A stretch of DNA of 64,000 nt from RPQJ01 sp963748985 (GCA_963748985.1 CAVVKQ010000011.1:62001-126000), one strand, 5' to 3'. Positions 42,052 to 51,270 are shown, numbered from the stretch's first letter. The notes: generated by a model from the sequence alone, not told the origin. Numbers and translations: made by a program.

Positions 42052-42897
42052 TTGAACTGCCTGGAGTTCACTGCCGGCGGCCGGCGTTGGCGTGCGGACG
42101 TCAGCGCGTCCGCGGATCTCGCCATCGTGCTCGAGTTCAATGGTGCACAACCGAGCTTCTTCGTCGCAACGCCGGCCTCGAGCGAGCCCCTGCGGATAGG
42201 TGGTTTCACGGGCAGCGTCGCGACCGGCGCCAGCTGCAATTGCGCCGTGCATTCGCTTGCCCCGCATTGCCACGGCACCCACACCGAATGCGTCGGTCAC
42301 GTCACGCGCAGTCCGGTCACGATCGCGAGCCTGACACCCGTGGCGCCGTGTGTCGCCCTGGTCGTCTCCGTCCGGCCGGAGCCGCTGGGTGCGGCAGGGG
42401 CTGCCCTGGCAAGCTGTCCCGCCGCTGCTGATGACCTCGTGATCCGCCGGGCCGCACTTGAAGCCGCGGCGGCGGCATGGCTGGCTGCGCCGTGCACGGC
42501 GGTGGTGATTCGTACACTGCCGAACGGCACCGACAAACGGCACCGCGCCTATTCCGGCTCGCCGAGCCCGGCGCCGTATTTCCTGCCCGAAGCCATGCGG
42601 TGGCTGGTCGAGCGCGGGGTCAACTCGGTCGTGGTCGACCTGCCAAGCCTCGACCGCGCCGACGACGGCGGCCGGCTCGCGGCTCATCGCGAATACTGGG
42701 GACTGCCTCCAGGTTGCGAGGACGCCGCGCAGGCAACGCGTGGCCAGGCGCTCGTCACCGAACTCGCCTACGTTCCGGACTCGGTACCGGACGGGTTATA
42801 CCTGCTCGACCTGCAGGTACCTGCCTTTGGCTCCGATGCGGCGCCGAGCCGTCCCGTGCTGTATCCATTGCTGTCGATTGCTGGAGACACGACATGA
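42052..42897 (+). CDS. Cyclase-family protein, putative kynurenine formamidase
   Basis: Predicted metal-dependent amidase of the KynB/cyclase fold, probably hydrolysing N-formylkynurenine because kynU and kmo follow and no other formamidase is present. The 281-residue protein has HGTHTECVGH (about 74-83), a variant of the KynB metal motif HxGTHxDxxxH in which Glu replaces Asp. It is longer and more divergent than typical KynB (about 210 residues). Starts at TTG 42052, 4 bp after nbaC; its stop overlaps the kynU ATG. The activity is inferred from context. Confidence 0.72.
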   Translation: MNCLEFTAGGRRWRADVSASADLAIVLEFNGAQPSFFVATPASSEPLRIGGFTGSVATGASCNCAVHSLAPHCHGTHTECVGHVTRSPVTIASLTPVAPCVALVVSVRPEPLGAAGAALASCPAAADDLVIRRAALEAAAAAWLAAPCTAVVIRTLPNGTDKRHRAYSGSPSPAPYFLPEAMRWLVERGVNSVVVDLPSLDRADDGGRLAAHREYWGLPPGCEDAAQATRGQALVTELAYVPDSVPDGLYLLDLQVPAFGSDAAPSRPVLYPLLSIAGDTT

Positions 42898-44171
42898 GGC
42901 TCGACCGGGAGCACGCGCACGCGCTCGATGCCGGGGATGCGCTTGCGGCCTGGCACGACCGCTTCGTTCTGCCGCGCGAGGCGGCCAGCGGCCGCGAACT
43001 CGTCTACCTGTGTGGACACTCGCTGGGCGCGCAACCCGTGCTCGCAACGGAGTACGTCGAGGACGTGATGCGCGACTGGCGCTCGCTCGGGGTCGAAGGA
43101 CACTTCACCGGTCGTCATCCGTGGCTGACGTACCACGAGCGGCTCGCTCCTGCGCTGGCCACGCTGGTCGGCGCTGAGCCGACCGAAGTCATCGCCATGA
43201 ACACGCTGACGGCCAACCTGCACCTGATGCTCGTGAGCTTCTACCGGCCGTCGGGCACGCGCCGCGCGATCCTGATGGAACGCTCGGCGTTTCCCTCCGA
43301 TCGCCACGCCGTCGAATCGCAAGTGCGCTTCCACGGGCTCGACCCCTCGACTGATCTGCTCGAAATTGCACCTCGCGACGGCGAAGACCTGCTGCGATCC
43401 GAAGACATCATCGCGACGATCGAACGCGAGGGCGCGCGGATCGCCACGATCCTGCTGCCGGGAGTGCAGTACCTGACAGGCCAGGTGCTCGACGTCGAGG
43501 CGATCACGGCTGCGGGACACGCAGCGGGTTGCATCGTCGGCTGGGATCTCGCGCATGCCGCCGGCAACGTGCCGGTCTCGCTGCACGACGCGGGTGCGGA
43601 CTTTGCCGTGTGGTGCAACTACAAGTACCTGAATGGCGGCCCGGGTGCCGTGGGTGGTGCGTTCGTGCATGCCCGTCATGCAACCGACGCGTCATTGCCA
43701 CGCTTCGCCGGCTGGTGGGGCCACGACAAGGCCACGCGCTTCCTGATGACCCCCGGCTTCAGTCCCAGCCCCGGCGCGGAAGGCTGGCAGCTCAGCAATC
43801 CGCCGATTCTCGCCATGGCGCCCCTCGCAGCGTCGCTCGAGCACTTTGCCGCGACCGGCCTGCCGGCCCTGCGCCAGAAGTCGGTCGCCTTGACGGGATA
43901 TTTCGAACGCCTGGTGCAGGCGCGGCTTCCGGGTCGCGTCGAAATAATCACGCCCTCCGATCCGCAAGCGCGTGGCGCCGCGTTGTCGCTGCGACTGGTC
44001 GGGCTCACGCGCGATCGTGCACGCGCTGTCTTCGATGGCCTGCGACGGCGTTCCATCCTGCCTGACTGGCGCGAGCCGGACGTAATCCGAGCCGCGCCGG
44101 TGCCCTTCTACAATCGCTTCGACGACGTCTGGCGCTGTGTGGATGCGCTGCACGCGGAACTCGGGGCGTGA
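42894..44171 (+). CDS. kynU: Kynureninase
   Basis: PLP enzyme cleaving kynurenine or 3-hydroxykynurenine to anthranilate or 3-hydroxyanthranilate and alanine. The 425 residues include YLCGHSLGAQP, the aspartate motif GWDLAHAAGNVPVSL and the Schiff-base lysine in WCNYKYLNGGPGAVGGAF (about Lys 244), plus FAGWWGHD. ATG 42894 overlaps the previous stop, and its own stop overlaps the GTG of kmo. Confidence 0.95.
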   Translation: MRLDREHAHALDAGDALAAWHDRFVLPREAASGRELVYLCGHSLGAQPVLATEYVEDVMRDWRSLGVEGHFTGRHPWLTYHERLAPALATLVGAEPTEVIAMNTLTANLHLMLVSFYRPSGTRRAILMERSAFPSDRHAVESQVRFHGLDPSTDLLEIAPRDGEDLLRSEDIIATIEREGARIATILLPGVQYLTGQVLDVEAITAAGHAAGCIVGWDLAHAAGNVPVSLHDAGADFAVWCNYKYLNGGPGAVGGAFVHARHATDASLPRFAGWWGHDKATRFLMTPGFSPSPGAEGWQLSNPPILAMAPLAASLEHFAATGLPALRQKSVALTGYFERLVQARLPGRVEIITPSDPQARGAALSLRLVGLTRDRARAVFDGLRRRSILPDWREPDVIRAAPVPFYNRFDDVWRCVDALHAELGA

Positions 44172-45565
44172 AGCGGCCCGTCACGATCCTGGGCGCGGGC
44201 CTGTCCGGCGCGCTGATGGCCATCTACCTCGCGCGGCAAGGCAGGCAGGTGCTGGTGTTCGAACGCCGCCCGGACCTGCGCAAAGTCGACATGGATGCAG
44301 GCCGCTCGATCAACCTGGCGCTTGCGGATCGCGGCATTCATGCGCTGCGCGAGGCCGGCGTGTTCGAGGACGTCGAACCGCTGCTGATCCCGATGCGGGG
44401 CCGCACGCTGCACGCACCTGACGGTTCCCTCACGTTCGCGCCCTACGGCCAGCGGCCGCACGAAGTCATTCACTCCGTCTCCCGGCCGGGCCTGAACCGC
44501 GCACTGCTCGATCATGCGCAGCGCCATTACGGCATCGAGCCACGCTTCCTGCAGGCGGCACGCACACTCGATTTCGAGCGCGACGAACTCGTCATGCTCG
44601 ACGAAGTCTCGGGCGACACGTACACGCAGCCGCTCGCGCCGCTGATCGCCGCAGACGGCGCGGGTTCCGTCGTTCGGCGTGCGATGACCGGCCAGCTCGG
44701 CGTGCGCGTCGCCGAAGACATGCTCGAGCACGGCTACAAGGAGCTCACGCTGCCGGCGGGGCGGGACGGATCGCACCGCATCGAGCGCAATGCGCTGCAC
44801 ATCTGGCCGCGCGGCGGCTTCATGCTGATCGCGCTGCCGAACATCGACGGCAGCTTCACCGTCACCCTGTTCCTCGCCCTGAAAAGTGGCACGGAAAGCT
44901 TCGCCGCGCTCGACAGCCGCGCGGCCGTCGATGAGTTCTTTGCCAGGCATTTCCCCGACGTCGTGCCGCTGATGCCGGGACTCGCCCGCGAGTTCCTCGA
45001 GCGTCCCGTCGGCCGCATGGGCACGATCCATGCGGACGCGTGGTCGGCCGGTGAGGCCGCCGTGCTGCTCGGCGATGCGGCGCACGCAATCGTGCCGTTT
45101 CACGGCCAGGGCATGAACGCGTGCTTCGAAGACTGCTTCGAGCTCGATCGGCTGCTGCGCTCGGCCGACGACTGGCGGTCCGCATTCGAGCAATTCTTCC
45201 AGCTGCGCAAGCCGGACACCGATGCCATCGCCGCGATGGCCCTCGAGAATTTCCTGGAGATGCGCGATACCGTCCGCGATCCCAAGTTCATGCTGCGCAA
45301 GGAACTGAGCTTCGAGCTCGAGCGGCGTCACCCGCAGCGCTTCATTCCGCGCTATTCGATGGTGATGTTCCATCACGAAATTCCATACCGCGTCGCCTTC
45401 GAACGCGGGCGAGTACAGATCGACGTGCTGACACGCCTCACGACCACTGCAGAAACAGTGGCCGATATTCCGACTGCACAGATGGACGCGCTGGTGACGG
45501 GACTGCTCGATCCGCTGCCGTGCCGCGCGCTCGGCATTCAGCCCATCGCTGCGGCAGGCCGATGA
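44168..45565 (+). CDS. kmo: Kynurenine 3-monooxygenase
   Basis: FAD/NADPH hydroxylase that converts kynurenine to 3-hydroxykynurenine. The 465-residue protein shows the FAD motif ILGAGLSGALMAIYLARQG in part (GAGLSG at about 9-14), the family marker DMDAGRSINLALADRG, HSVSRPGLNRALLDHA, the second FAD motif VLLGDAAHAIVPFHGQGMNACFED in part (GDAAHAIVPFHGQGMN), and the C-terminal MVMFHHEIPYRVA. GTG 44168 overlaps the kynU stop. Together with NbaC, the formamidase-like protein and KynU it completes formylkynurenine to 3-hydroxyanthranilate cleavage. Confidence 0.95.
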   Translation: MKRPVTILGAGLSGALMAIYLARQGRQVLVFERRPDLRKVDMDAGRSINLALADRGIHALREAGVFEDVEPLLIPMRGRTLHAPDGSLTFAPYGQRPHEVIHSVSRPGLNRALLDHAQRHYGIEPRFLQAARTLDFERDELVMLDEVSGDTYTQPLAPLIAADGAGSVVRRAMTGQLGVRVAEDMLEHGYKELTLPAGRDGSHRIERNALHIWPRGGFMLIALPNIDGSFTVTLFLALKSGTESFAALDSRAAVDEFFARHFPDVVPLMPGLAREFLERPVGRMGTIHADAWSAGEAAVLLGDAAHAIVPFHGQGMNACFEDCFELDRLLRSADDWRSAFEQFFQLRKPDTDAIAAMALENFLEMRDTVRDPKFMLRKELSFELERRHPQRFIPRYSMVMFHHEIPYRVAFERGRVQIDVLTRLTTTAETVADIPTAQMDALVTGLLDPLPCRALGIQPIAAAGR

Positions 45566-46704
45566 ACATGATTTCACGTACGCGACGCATGCTGCTCGCG
45601 TCGTCGGGCTTCGCGCTCGGGCTCGCAGTGTTGCCGCGAACGTCGCAGGCTGCGAACGGGAGGTGGGAGCGGTATGCGCACGCCGTCGTGATCGATGGAC
45701 TCGGCGGCCCCGGCGGTCACGCCACCGAGGACGGCTCGGAGCTGACGACCAGCGAGGTTGACGACATCAAGGCGTCGGGCATGACGTGCCTGCACCTCAC
45801 CGTCGGCGAAGTGGGCACGATGCCACCCGACGAGGCCTACCAGAAGGCCGTCGCGTCGATCGCGCGCTGGGAAGCTGAAGTCGATCGCTACCCGGCGACC
45901 GTGGTTCGCGTGCGGTCCGTCGCCGACATCCACGCAGCAAAAAGGAGCGGACGCACCGGGCTGATGTACGGCTTCCAGGACGGGGTGTGCTTCGAGACCG
46001 ACCTCGACCGGCTCGGGACATTTCATCGGCTCGGCATCCGGGTGATCCAGCCGACCTACAACCGGCGCAACCGGCTCGGCGATGGCTGCATGGAACCGTC
46101 CGACGCGGGACTCAGCAACGCCGGGCACGAGGCGGTGGAGCGCATGAACGTGCTGGGGATCCTCGTGGACGCAAGCCACTGCGGGCGCGTCACCGCGGCC
46201 GACGCCATCCGCCACTCGACGCGTCCCGTCGCATTCACGCACACAGGCTGCGCCGCACTCGCCGATCACCCGCGCAATCGCACCGATGCCGAGCTGCGCG
46301 CAGTGGCCAACCAGGGAGGTGTGACCGGCATCTATGTCATGCCGTACCTGTCGGGCGGCAGGCAACCCACCGCCGTCGACGTCGTGCGTCACATCGAGCA
46401 CGCTGTAAATGTCGCGGGGGAGGAACACGTCTCAATCGGTACGGATGGCACGCTCTCGACCATCGCGCTGACGCCCGAATTCGTGCAGTCGTTCACTGCA
46501 AACGTCGCTCGCCGCAAGGCGGCCGGTATCGCGGCGCCGCAGGAATCTGCGGACGGCTACCTGTTTGCGAACGATCTCAACACGCCACGGCGCTTCGAGC
46601 AGCTGGCGGACCGCCTCAGCTTGCGCGGCCATTCGGACGACCGGATCGAAAAGATCCTGGGCACCAACCTGCTGCGCGTATTCGGCGCGGCGTGGCACGG
46701 CTGA
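45562..46704 (+). CDS. M19-family (membrane dipeptidase-like) protein, exported
   Basis: A 380-residue protein of the renal dipeptidase family. The N-terminus TRRMLLASSGFALGLAVLP looks like a twin-arginine or lipid-free Sec signal. Family features: DASHCGRVTAADAI, VAFTHTGCAALADHPRNRTD, GGVTGIYVMPYL, HVSIGTDGTLS and the C-terminal GHSDDRIEKILGTNLLRV. The HxD that normally opens the metal site (DGHNDxP) is replaced by IDGLGGPGGH, so one metal site seems altered. ATG 45562 overlaps the kmo stop, so it is made with the kynurenine enzymes. A role in releasing tryptophan or kynurenine from peptides is only a guess. Confidence 0.8.
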   Translation: MNMISRTRRMLLASSGFALGLAVLPRTSQAANGRWERYAHAVVIDGLGGPGGHATEDGSELTTSEVDDIKASGMTCLHLTVGEVGTMPPDEAYQKAVASIARWEAEVDRYPATVVRVRSVADIHAAKRSGRTGLMYGFQDGVCFETDLDRLGTFHRLGIRVIQPTYNRRNRLGDGCMEPSDAGLSNAGHEAVERMNVLGILVDASHCGRVTAADAIRHSTRPVAFTHTGCAALADHPRNRTDAELRAVANQGGVTGIYVMPYLSGGRQPTAVDVVRHIEHAVNVAGEEHVSIGTDGTLSTIALTPEFVQSFTANVARRKAAGIAAPQESADGYLFANDLNTPRRFEQLADRLSLRGHSDDRIEKILGTNLLRVFGAAWHG

Positions 46705-46715
46705 TAGCCGCAACG

Positions 46716-47843
46716 ATGCTGACTTGCTCCCATCGCCCGCCCTGCCCGGGCTGTCCACGCTTCGGTGAGCCGGGTATTGCTGCCGAGGCATTCACGGCGC
46801 TGGAATCGCTGGTGCACAACCACGGCTTGCGCGGTGTTCCCGTGGTATCGGGTGCGACAACCGGCTTTCGCTTGCGTGCCCGCCTGGCCATTCGTGGCAG
46901 GCTCGGCGCGCCGAAGCTCGGCATGTTCGAACTCGGCACGCATCGAGTGGTGCACATCCCGAACTGCGTCGTGCAGCATCCGCTGATCAACCGGGTAGCC
47001 GCCGTGGTGCGACGCGCGCTCGTCGACGCGGAAATCGCTCCCTATGCCGAGACCGTCCATCGCGGACTCGCCCGTTACCTGCAGGTCGTGGTGGAGCGCA
47101 GTTCGGCGAGCGCACAGGTCGTGATTGTCGGCAACAGCCCGACAGTCGAACCATTCGCCGCATGTTTCGACCTCATTCGCGATCGACTCGGCGACGAGCT
47201 GCACAGCCTTTGGTACAACGGGCAGTGCGAGCGGACCAACACGATCCTGGGACGCGAGTTCACGCACTGGTGCGGCCCGCCGAGTGTCGTCGAACGCTTC
47301 GGTGGAGCGGCCGTGCATTACCCACCCGGCGCGTTCGGCCAGAACAATCTCGACATCGCGGAACGCATTGTCGAACATGTACGTGCGCAGGTGCCTTCCG
47401 GAGCGCGCGTCGCCGAGTTCTATGCGGGTGTCGGCGCGATCGGACTCTCGGTGGTGCCGCGTGTCAGTCACCTCCGCATGAATGAAGTGAGTCCGCAGTC
47501 GCTGCAGGGCCTGGCGCTCGGACTCGAAGCATTGGCGCCGGTCGAGCGGGACAAGATCGAGGTGATTGCCGGCTCCGCGGGTGCGATGGCCTCTGCGGCA
47601 CAGGATGCCGACGTCGTGATCGCGGATCCGCCGCGCAAGGGCCTGGATCGCGAACTCCTGGAACAGCTGGTCGCCGATCCGCCGGCGCGATTCATATACG
47701 TCAGCTGCGGGCTCGACTCGTTCCTCGCCGACACGGCCCGACTGACCGCCAGCGGCGCGATGCGGCTGAGCGATCTGCAAGTGTTCAACCTGATGCCGTA
47801 CACGGAACACGTTGAGACCGTTGCCTGCTTCGAGCGGGCGTAA
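46716..47843 (+). CDS. RlmC/RlmD/TrmA-family 5-methyluridine methyltransferase
   Basis: SAM-dependent RNA m5U methyltransferase. The 375-residue protein carries an N-terminal [4Fe-4S] pattern, Cys 4-x5-Cys 10-x2-Cys 13 and a fourth Cys about 84, no TRAM domain, the SAM motif VAEFYAGVGAIGL, the substrate loop YPPGAFGQNN, DPPRKG and the nucleophilic cysteine motif YVSCGLDSF. Size and lack of TRAM match RlmC (23S rRNA m5U747) best, but RlmD and TrmA substrates cannot be excluded. ATG 46716 gives the Cys motif; a much longer open frame upstream overlaps the M19 gene and is rejected. It ends the plus-strand operon. Confidence 0.85.
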   Translation: MLTCSHRPPCPGCPRFGEPGIAAEAFTALESLVHNHGLRGVPVVSGATTGFRLRARLAIRGRLGAPKLGMFELGTHRVVHIPNCVVQHPLINRVAAVVRRALVDAEIAPYAETVHRGLARYLQVVVERSSASAQVVIVGNSPTVEPFAACFDLIRDRLGDELHSLWYNGQCERTNTILGREFTHWCGPPSVVERFGGAAVHYPPGAFGQNNLDIAERIVEHVRAQVPSGARVAEFYAGVGAIGLSVVPRVSHLRMNEVSPQSLQGLALGLEALAPVERDKIEVIAGSAGAMASAAQDADVVIADPPRKGLDRELLEQLVADPPARFIYVSCGLDSFLADTARLTASGAMRLSDLQVFNLMPYTEHVETVACFERA

Positions 47844-47847
47844 TGTT

Positions 47848-47878
47848 GCCCCGCACGCGGCCGGCAACCCGGCGGGGC
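47848..47878. terminator. Hairpin between convergent genes
   Basis: GCCCCGC (47848-47854) and GCGGGGC (47872-47878) form a perfect 7-bp GC stem with a 17-nt loop, followed on the plus strand by the pyrimidine-rich CTCTTCCT. It lies just after the RNA methyltransferase stop and before the end of the convergent DUF2785 gene. A weak intrinsic terminator, possibly working in both directions. Confidence 0.4.
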
Positions 47879-47885
47879 CTCTTCC

Positions 47886-48899
47886 TCAGCGCCGGGTGCT
47901 TTGCAGGGTAGCCAGCACCTTCTGCTGCGTCACGGCCTGGCCCGCCGTTGGCTCGGGCTGCGGCATCGATAGCAGCACGAAGAAACTCTGCAGCATGCGA
48001 CGCGCATTCTGCGCCGCTTCCAGCCGTGCGGCGTCCGGCGGAGCCTGCGTCCAGACCTGCTGTTCCAGCGTCACGAAGCGCGCCAGCCACGGATCAAGGC
48101 TGGTTGAATCGAAGTCCGTTCGCCGCACGACCGACAGCAGCGCGGCGGCCAATCGCTCTTCCTCTGCGTGCGTCCACACGGGAATCCCTGGCGTCGTCAT
48201 CTTCGCCCAGGCGGCCTCCAGCAGGCGGCGCTGGTCCGCCGCGGTGAATCGCTCGTCGCGCGCCAGGAACTTGAGCAGGTCCGCGGTGTGTGCTGTAGCG
48301 TGAATCCAGCCGATCCCGGGCTGCAGCCCACGCAAGTCCCGCTCTTCGTGCAGGTAGTTGATTGCGTGGTCGAGCAACTGCCGATAGCCGCCGTCATCCA
48401 GCACCGGATCGACCAGTTCGAGCGCCGCCAGGATCGACAGGTCGAGTGCCGAGAACGAGCGGACCAGCACGGAGTCGGTCCCGGTCTCGCCAATGCCTTG
48501 CCGCAGGTTTGCTGTCAGCGTAGCGATCAGCGAACGCCGCTCGGCAGGCGACAGCCGTCGCGCCTGGTAGACGCAAGCGGCCACCACACCGTATCCGACA
48601 TCGTCACGCCACTGCGAGTCACGCGAGCCCAGGAGCGACACCGCTTCATTCATCAGGTGCGCCGCCGACTCGCCAGCCGGAATCGCACAGTCCCGCGCCA
48701 GTGCCAGCCAGAATGCCTTGCCACGCCGCTCAGCCGCCGATGAATCATCGGCCGATACTTGGGGGGCGGCGATGCTCATGAAGAGCAGACCCGCAAGCAA
48801 CACCCGATGGGCGAAGGCGGACCCGTCGACCCGCGTCCCGCACTGGATTCGAGCGGTCAGCGAACCGGCCCTGCCCAGGGCAAACAAGCTTTTCAACAC
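47886..48899 (-). CDS. DUF2785-containing exported protein
   Basis: A 337-residue protein of unknown function. Residues about 31-50 form a signal-like segment (HRVLLAGLLFMSIAAPQVSA), so a later start than 48899 is possible. The body is all-helical and matches the DUF2785 pattern: VLVRSFSALDLSILAALELVD in part, LDHAINYLHEERDLRGLQPGIGWIHATAHTADLL in part (GIGWIHATAHTADLL). Two conserved-looking His in IHATAHTAD suggest a possible active or metal site. It is convergent with the RNA methyltransferase and divergent from the FAD oxidase. Confidence 0.75.
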   Translation of the reverse strand: MLKSLFALGRAGSLTARIQCGTRVDGSAFAHRVLLAGLLFMSIAAPQVSADDSSAAERRGKAFWLALARDCAIPAGESAAHLMNEAVSLLGSRDSQWRDDVGYGVVAACVYQARRLSPAERRSLIATLTANLRQGIGETGTDSVLVRSFSALDLSILAALELVDPVLDDGGYRQLLDHAINYLHEERDLRGLQPGIGWIHATAHTADLLKFLARDERFTAADQRRLLEAAWAKMTTPGIPVWTHAEEERLAAALLSVVRRTDFDSTSLDPWLARFVTLEQQVWTQAPPDAARLEAAQNARRMLQSFFVLLSMPQPEPTAGQAVTQQKVLATLQSTRR

Positions 48900-49071
48900 G
48901 GATGCACCCCCCGACGGACCCTGACGACGCGACTACGACTTTACGCCCCGGCTCGCCCTCAATCACTCCTTCGCCACCTCAAGGAGCGGCTCGCGCAGCC
49001 GCCCGAATTATTCACATCGCTTGTTTTCGGGATTGCGGGAGAATCCGTCAGTCCATCCTGCGGGGACCTTC

Positions 49072-50754
49072 ATGAACGCAAATGCCTCTCTGTCACGCCG
49101 GCCGCTACGCCGCTTCTGGGGCTGGGGACTGGCGGACGCCACGCTCGATCAACGCGAACGCGCGATCGTTCAGGCCATGCTGGCAAGCGTTGGCGCCCAC
49201 TTCGAAGACAAGCCGGCACCGCGGGTCGAGGAATTCGACCTTGCGCCGCCGCGCGTTGCACCACCCGCGACACTCGCCGCCTGCTTCTCGGCGTCCCCGC
49301 TCGACCGCCTCAACCACAGCGCGGGCAAGAGTTACGCCGACTGCGCCCGCATGTGGATGCGCCGACCGCCCTCACCGCCCGACTGGGTTGCCTTTCCGGC
49401 TGACGAGCAGGCCGTCATCGACATCCTCGACTGGGCACAGGCCCGCAACGTTGCCGTGATTCCCTACGGTGGCGGCAGCAGCGTGTGTGGTGGCGTCGAG
49501 GCGGCGGTTGGCAGCGGATTTGCCGGGACCGTGTCGATCGATCTCGAGCGTCTCAATCGTGTACTGGAAGTCGATCCGATCAGTCGGGCAGCGCGCATCC
49601 AGGCCGGAGCCCTCGGCCCGGAACTGGCGGCGCAATTGAAAGCGCACCGGCTCACGCTGCGCCACTTCCCGCAGAGTTTCGAATTCTCATCCCTCGGCGG
49701 CTGGATCGCGACGCGAGCGGGTGGTCATTACGCCACGCTGCACACACACATCGACGATTTCGTGGAGGCCACGCGCCTGGTGACGCCTGCCGGCGTGATG
49801 CAGACGCGGCGGCTTCCCGGTTCCGGTGCGGGGCCGGCACCTGACCGACTGGTCATGGGCTCCGAAGGCACGCTCGGCATCGTCACCGAGGCCTGGGTGC
49901 GAGTGCAGGTACCGCCGCGATTCCGCGCGTCTGCTTCGGCACAGTTCGACGATTACTTCGCCGCCGTCGCCTGCGTCCGGGCACTCGCGCAATCGGGACT
50001 CAATCCGAGCAACTGCCGGTTGCTCGATCCGGCGGAAACCATTTTCGCCGGCGTCGGCGATGGCCGCACGGCCATCCTCGTGCTGGCCTTCGAATCGGAC
50101 GATCATCCCCTGCAGGCCTGGATGGACCGGGCACTGGAGATCGTGAGCAGTCACGGTGGACGTTACGACGCCATAGCCGTGGCGCGATCGATGGCGTCCG
50201 AAGATTCCGTCGAACATCGCACCGGCGCGGCCGGCGCCTGGCGGGATGCCTTCATGCGCATGCCGTACTGGCGCGATCCTGCCGTCGGGCTTGGCGTGAT
50301 CATGGATACCTTCGAGACGGCGATCACCTGGGACCGCTTCGAGACCTTCTACCAGTCCGTCAAGGAAGACGTCGCTCGCGCGATCACGCGCGCGACTGGC
50401 CAGAGGGCTCGGCTCTCCTGTCGCTTCACGCACCTGTATCCGGATGGTCCGGCGCCCTACTTCACTTTCGCCACCCGTGCTGCGGACGGCAACGTCGCCA
50501 GCGCCCTTGCTGCCTGGCGGGACATCAAGCTCGCCGCCAACGAGGCCGTCGTCGCGCACGGCGGAACCATCACGCATCACCATGCCGTCGGTCGCGACCA
50601 CCGCAGCGGCTACGAGCGCGAAGTGGATCCAATCTTCCGGCAGATGCTGGCGGCCGCAAAGCAGGTTGCCGACCCGCAAGGCATTCTCAATCCGGGCGTG
50701 TTGATCGACCCGATGAATCGCCGGATTGGAGCGACGGGGGTGCTTGCCGGTTGA
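49072..50754 (+). CDS. FAD-linked oxidoreductase, alkyl-DHAP synthase-like
   Basis: A 560-residue flavoprotein of the VAO/PCMH family. The FAD-binding half has VAVIPYGGGSSVCGGVEA, MRLNRVLEVD-like (LERLNRVLEVDP), HFPQSFEFSSLGGWIATRAGG in part, and MGSEGTLGIVTEAWVRV. The C-terminal cap ends with ITHHHAVGRDH, the triple-His motif typical of alkyldihydroxyacetone-phosphate synthases, then DPQGILNPGVLI. Those enzymes exchange an acyl for an alkyl chain in ether-lipid synthesis; in bacteria many relatives have unknown substrates. ATG 49072 is chosen over 49021. Its last 68 bp overlap folA tail to tail. Confidence 0.82.
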   Translation: MNANASLSRRPLRRFWGWGLADATLDQRERAIVQAMLASVGAHFEDKPAPRVEEFDLAPPRVAPPATLAACFSASPLDRLNHSAGKSYADCARMWMRRPPSPPDWVAFPADEQAVIDILDWAQARNVAVIPYGGGSSVCGGVEAAVGSGFAGTVSIDLERLNRVLEVDPISRAARIQAGALGPELAAQLKAHRLTLRHFPQSFEFSSLGGWIATRAGGHYATLHTHIDDFVEATRLVTPAGVMQTRRLPGSGAGPAPDRLVMGSEGTLGIVTEAWVRVQVPPRFRASASAQFDDYFAAVACVRALAQSGLNPSNCRLLDPAETIFAGVGDGRTAILVLAFESDDHPLQAWMDRALEIVSSHGGRYDAIAVARSMASEDSVEHRTGAAGAWRDAFMRMPYWRDPAVGLGVIMDTFETAITWDRFETFYQSVKEDVARAITRATGQRARLSCRFTHLYPDGPAPYFTFATRAADGNVASALAAWRDIKLAANEAVVAHGGTITHHHAVGRDHRSGYEREVDPIFRQMLAAAKQVADPQGILNPGVLIDPMNRRIGATGVLAG

Positions 50755-51262
50755 AGAGCGAATCGTCCACAGGGCGCCGCCTGCGCAGCTCGACACAGCT
50801 GTACGCGTACGTATGCTTCTCGTCCGCCGCGTGCTTCTCGATCAGCAGTTCATCCCACTCGTCGGCACCGAACTCCGGAAAAAACGTGTCCGCGTCGACA
50901 ACCGCATGCACACGCGTCAGGTGAATGAGGTCCGTGCGCGGCAACGCCAGGCGATAAATTTCCGCGCCGCCGATGATGCAGACCTCGGGCACGGCGCCGG
51001 CAACGGTCAATGCGTCGTCGAGTGACGCAACGACGGTGACACCGCATACCTCAAACCCGGTCTGGCGCGTGATGACGATGTTGTGCCGCCCGGGCAACGG
51101 CTTGCCAATCGAATCCCACGTCTTGCGACCCATGACGATCGGTTTCCCCATCGTCAGGGCCTTGAAGCGCTTGAGGTCGTCGGGCAGCCGCCACGGCAGG
51201 CCGCCTTCGCGCCCGATCGCGCCCCGCTCGTCCGTCGCCACGATGATCGAGACGAGCGGCAT
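50687..51262 (-). CDS. folA: Dihydrofolate reductase
   Basis: Reduces dihydrofolate to tetrahydrofolate, replenishing the cofactor oxidised by ThyA. The 191-residue product shows SIIVATDERGAIGREGGLPWRLPDDLKRFK in part (IGREGGLPWRLPDDLKRF; active-site Asp about 29), MGRKTWDSIGKPLPGRHNIV in part, EVCIIGGAEIYRLAL, and the C-terminal strand. About 25 residues (DDSLFNRQAPPSLQSG...) extend beyond the usual DHFR end and overlap the FAD oxidase gene. ATG 51262 gives the correct N-terminus; the longer frame overlaps the SET gene. Confidence 0.94.
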   Translation of the reverse strand: MPLVSIIVATDERGAIGREGGLPWRLPDDLKRFKALTMGKPIVMGRKTWDSIGKPLPGRHNIVITRQTGFEVCGVTVVASLDDALTVAGAVPEVCIIGGAEIYRLALPRTDLIHLTRVHAVVDADTFFPEFGADEWDELLIEKHAADEKHTYAYSCVELRRRRPVDDSLFNRQAPPSLQSGDSSGRSTRPD

Positions 51263-51270
51263 GGCGATGC

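Noticed and set aside
45987..46715. N-terminal extension of the RNA methyltransferase frame
   Set aside because: Overlaps the M19 gene out of frame; the Fe-S cysteine motif begins at ATG 46716, which matches the family start.
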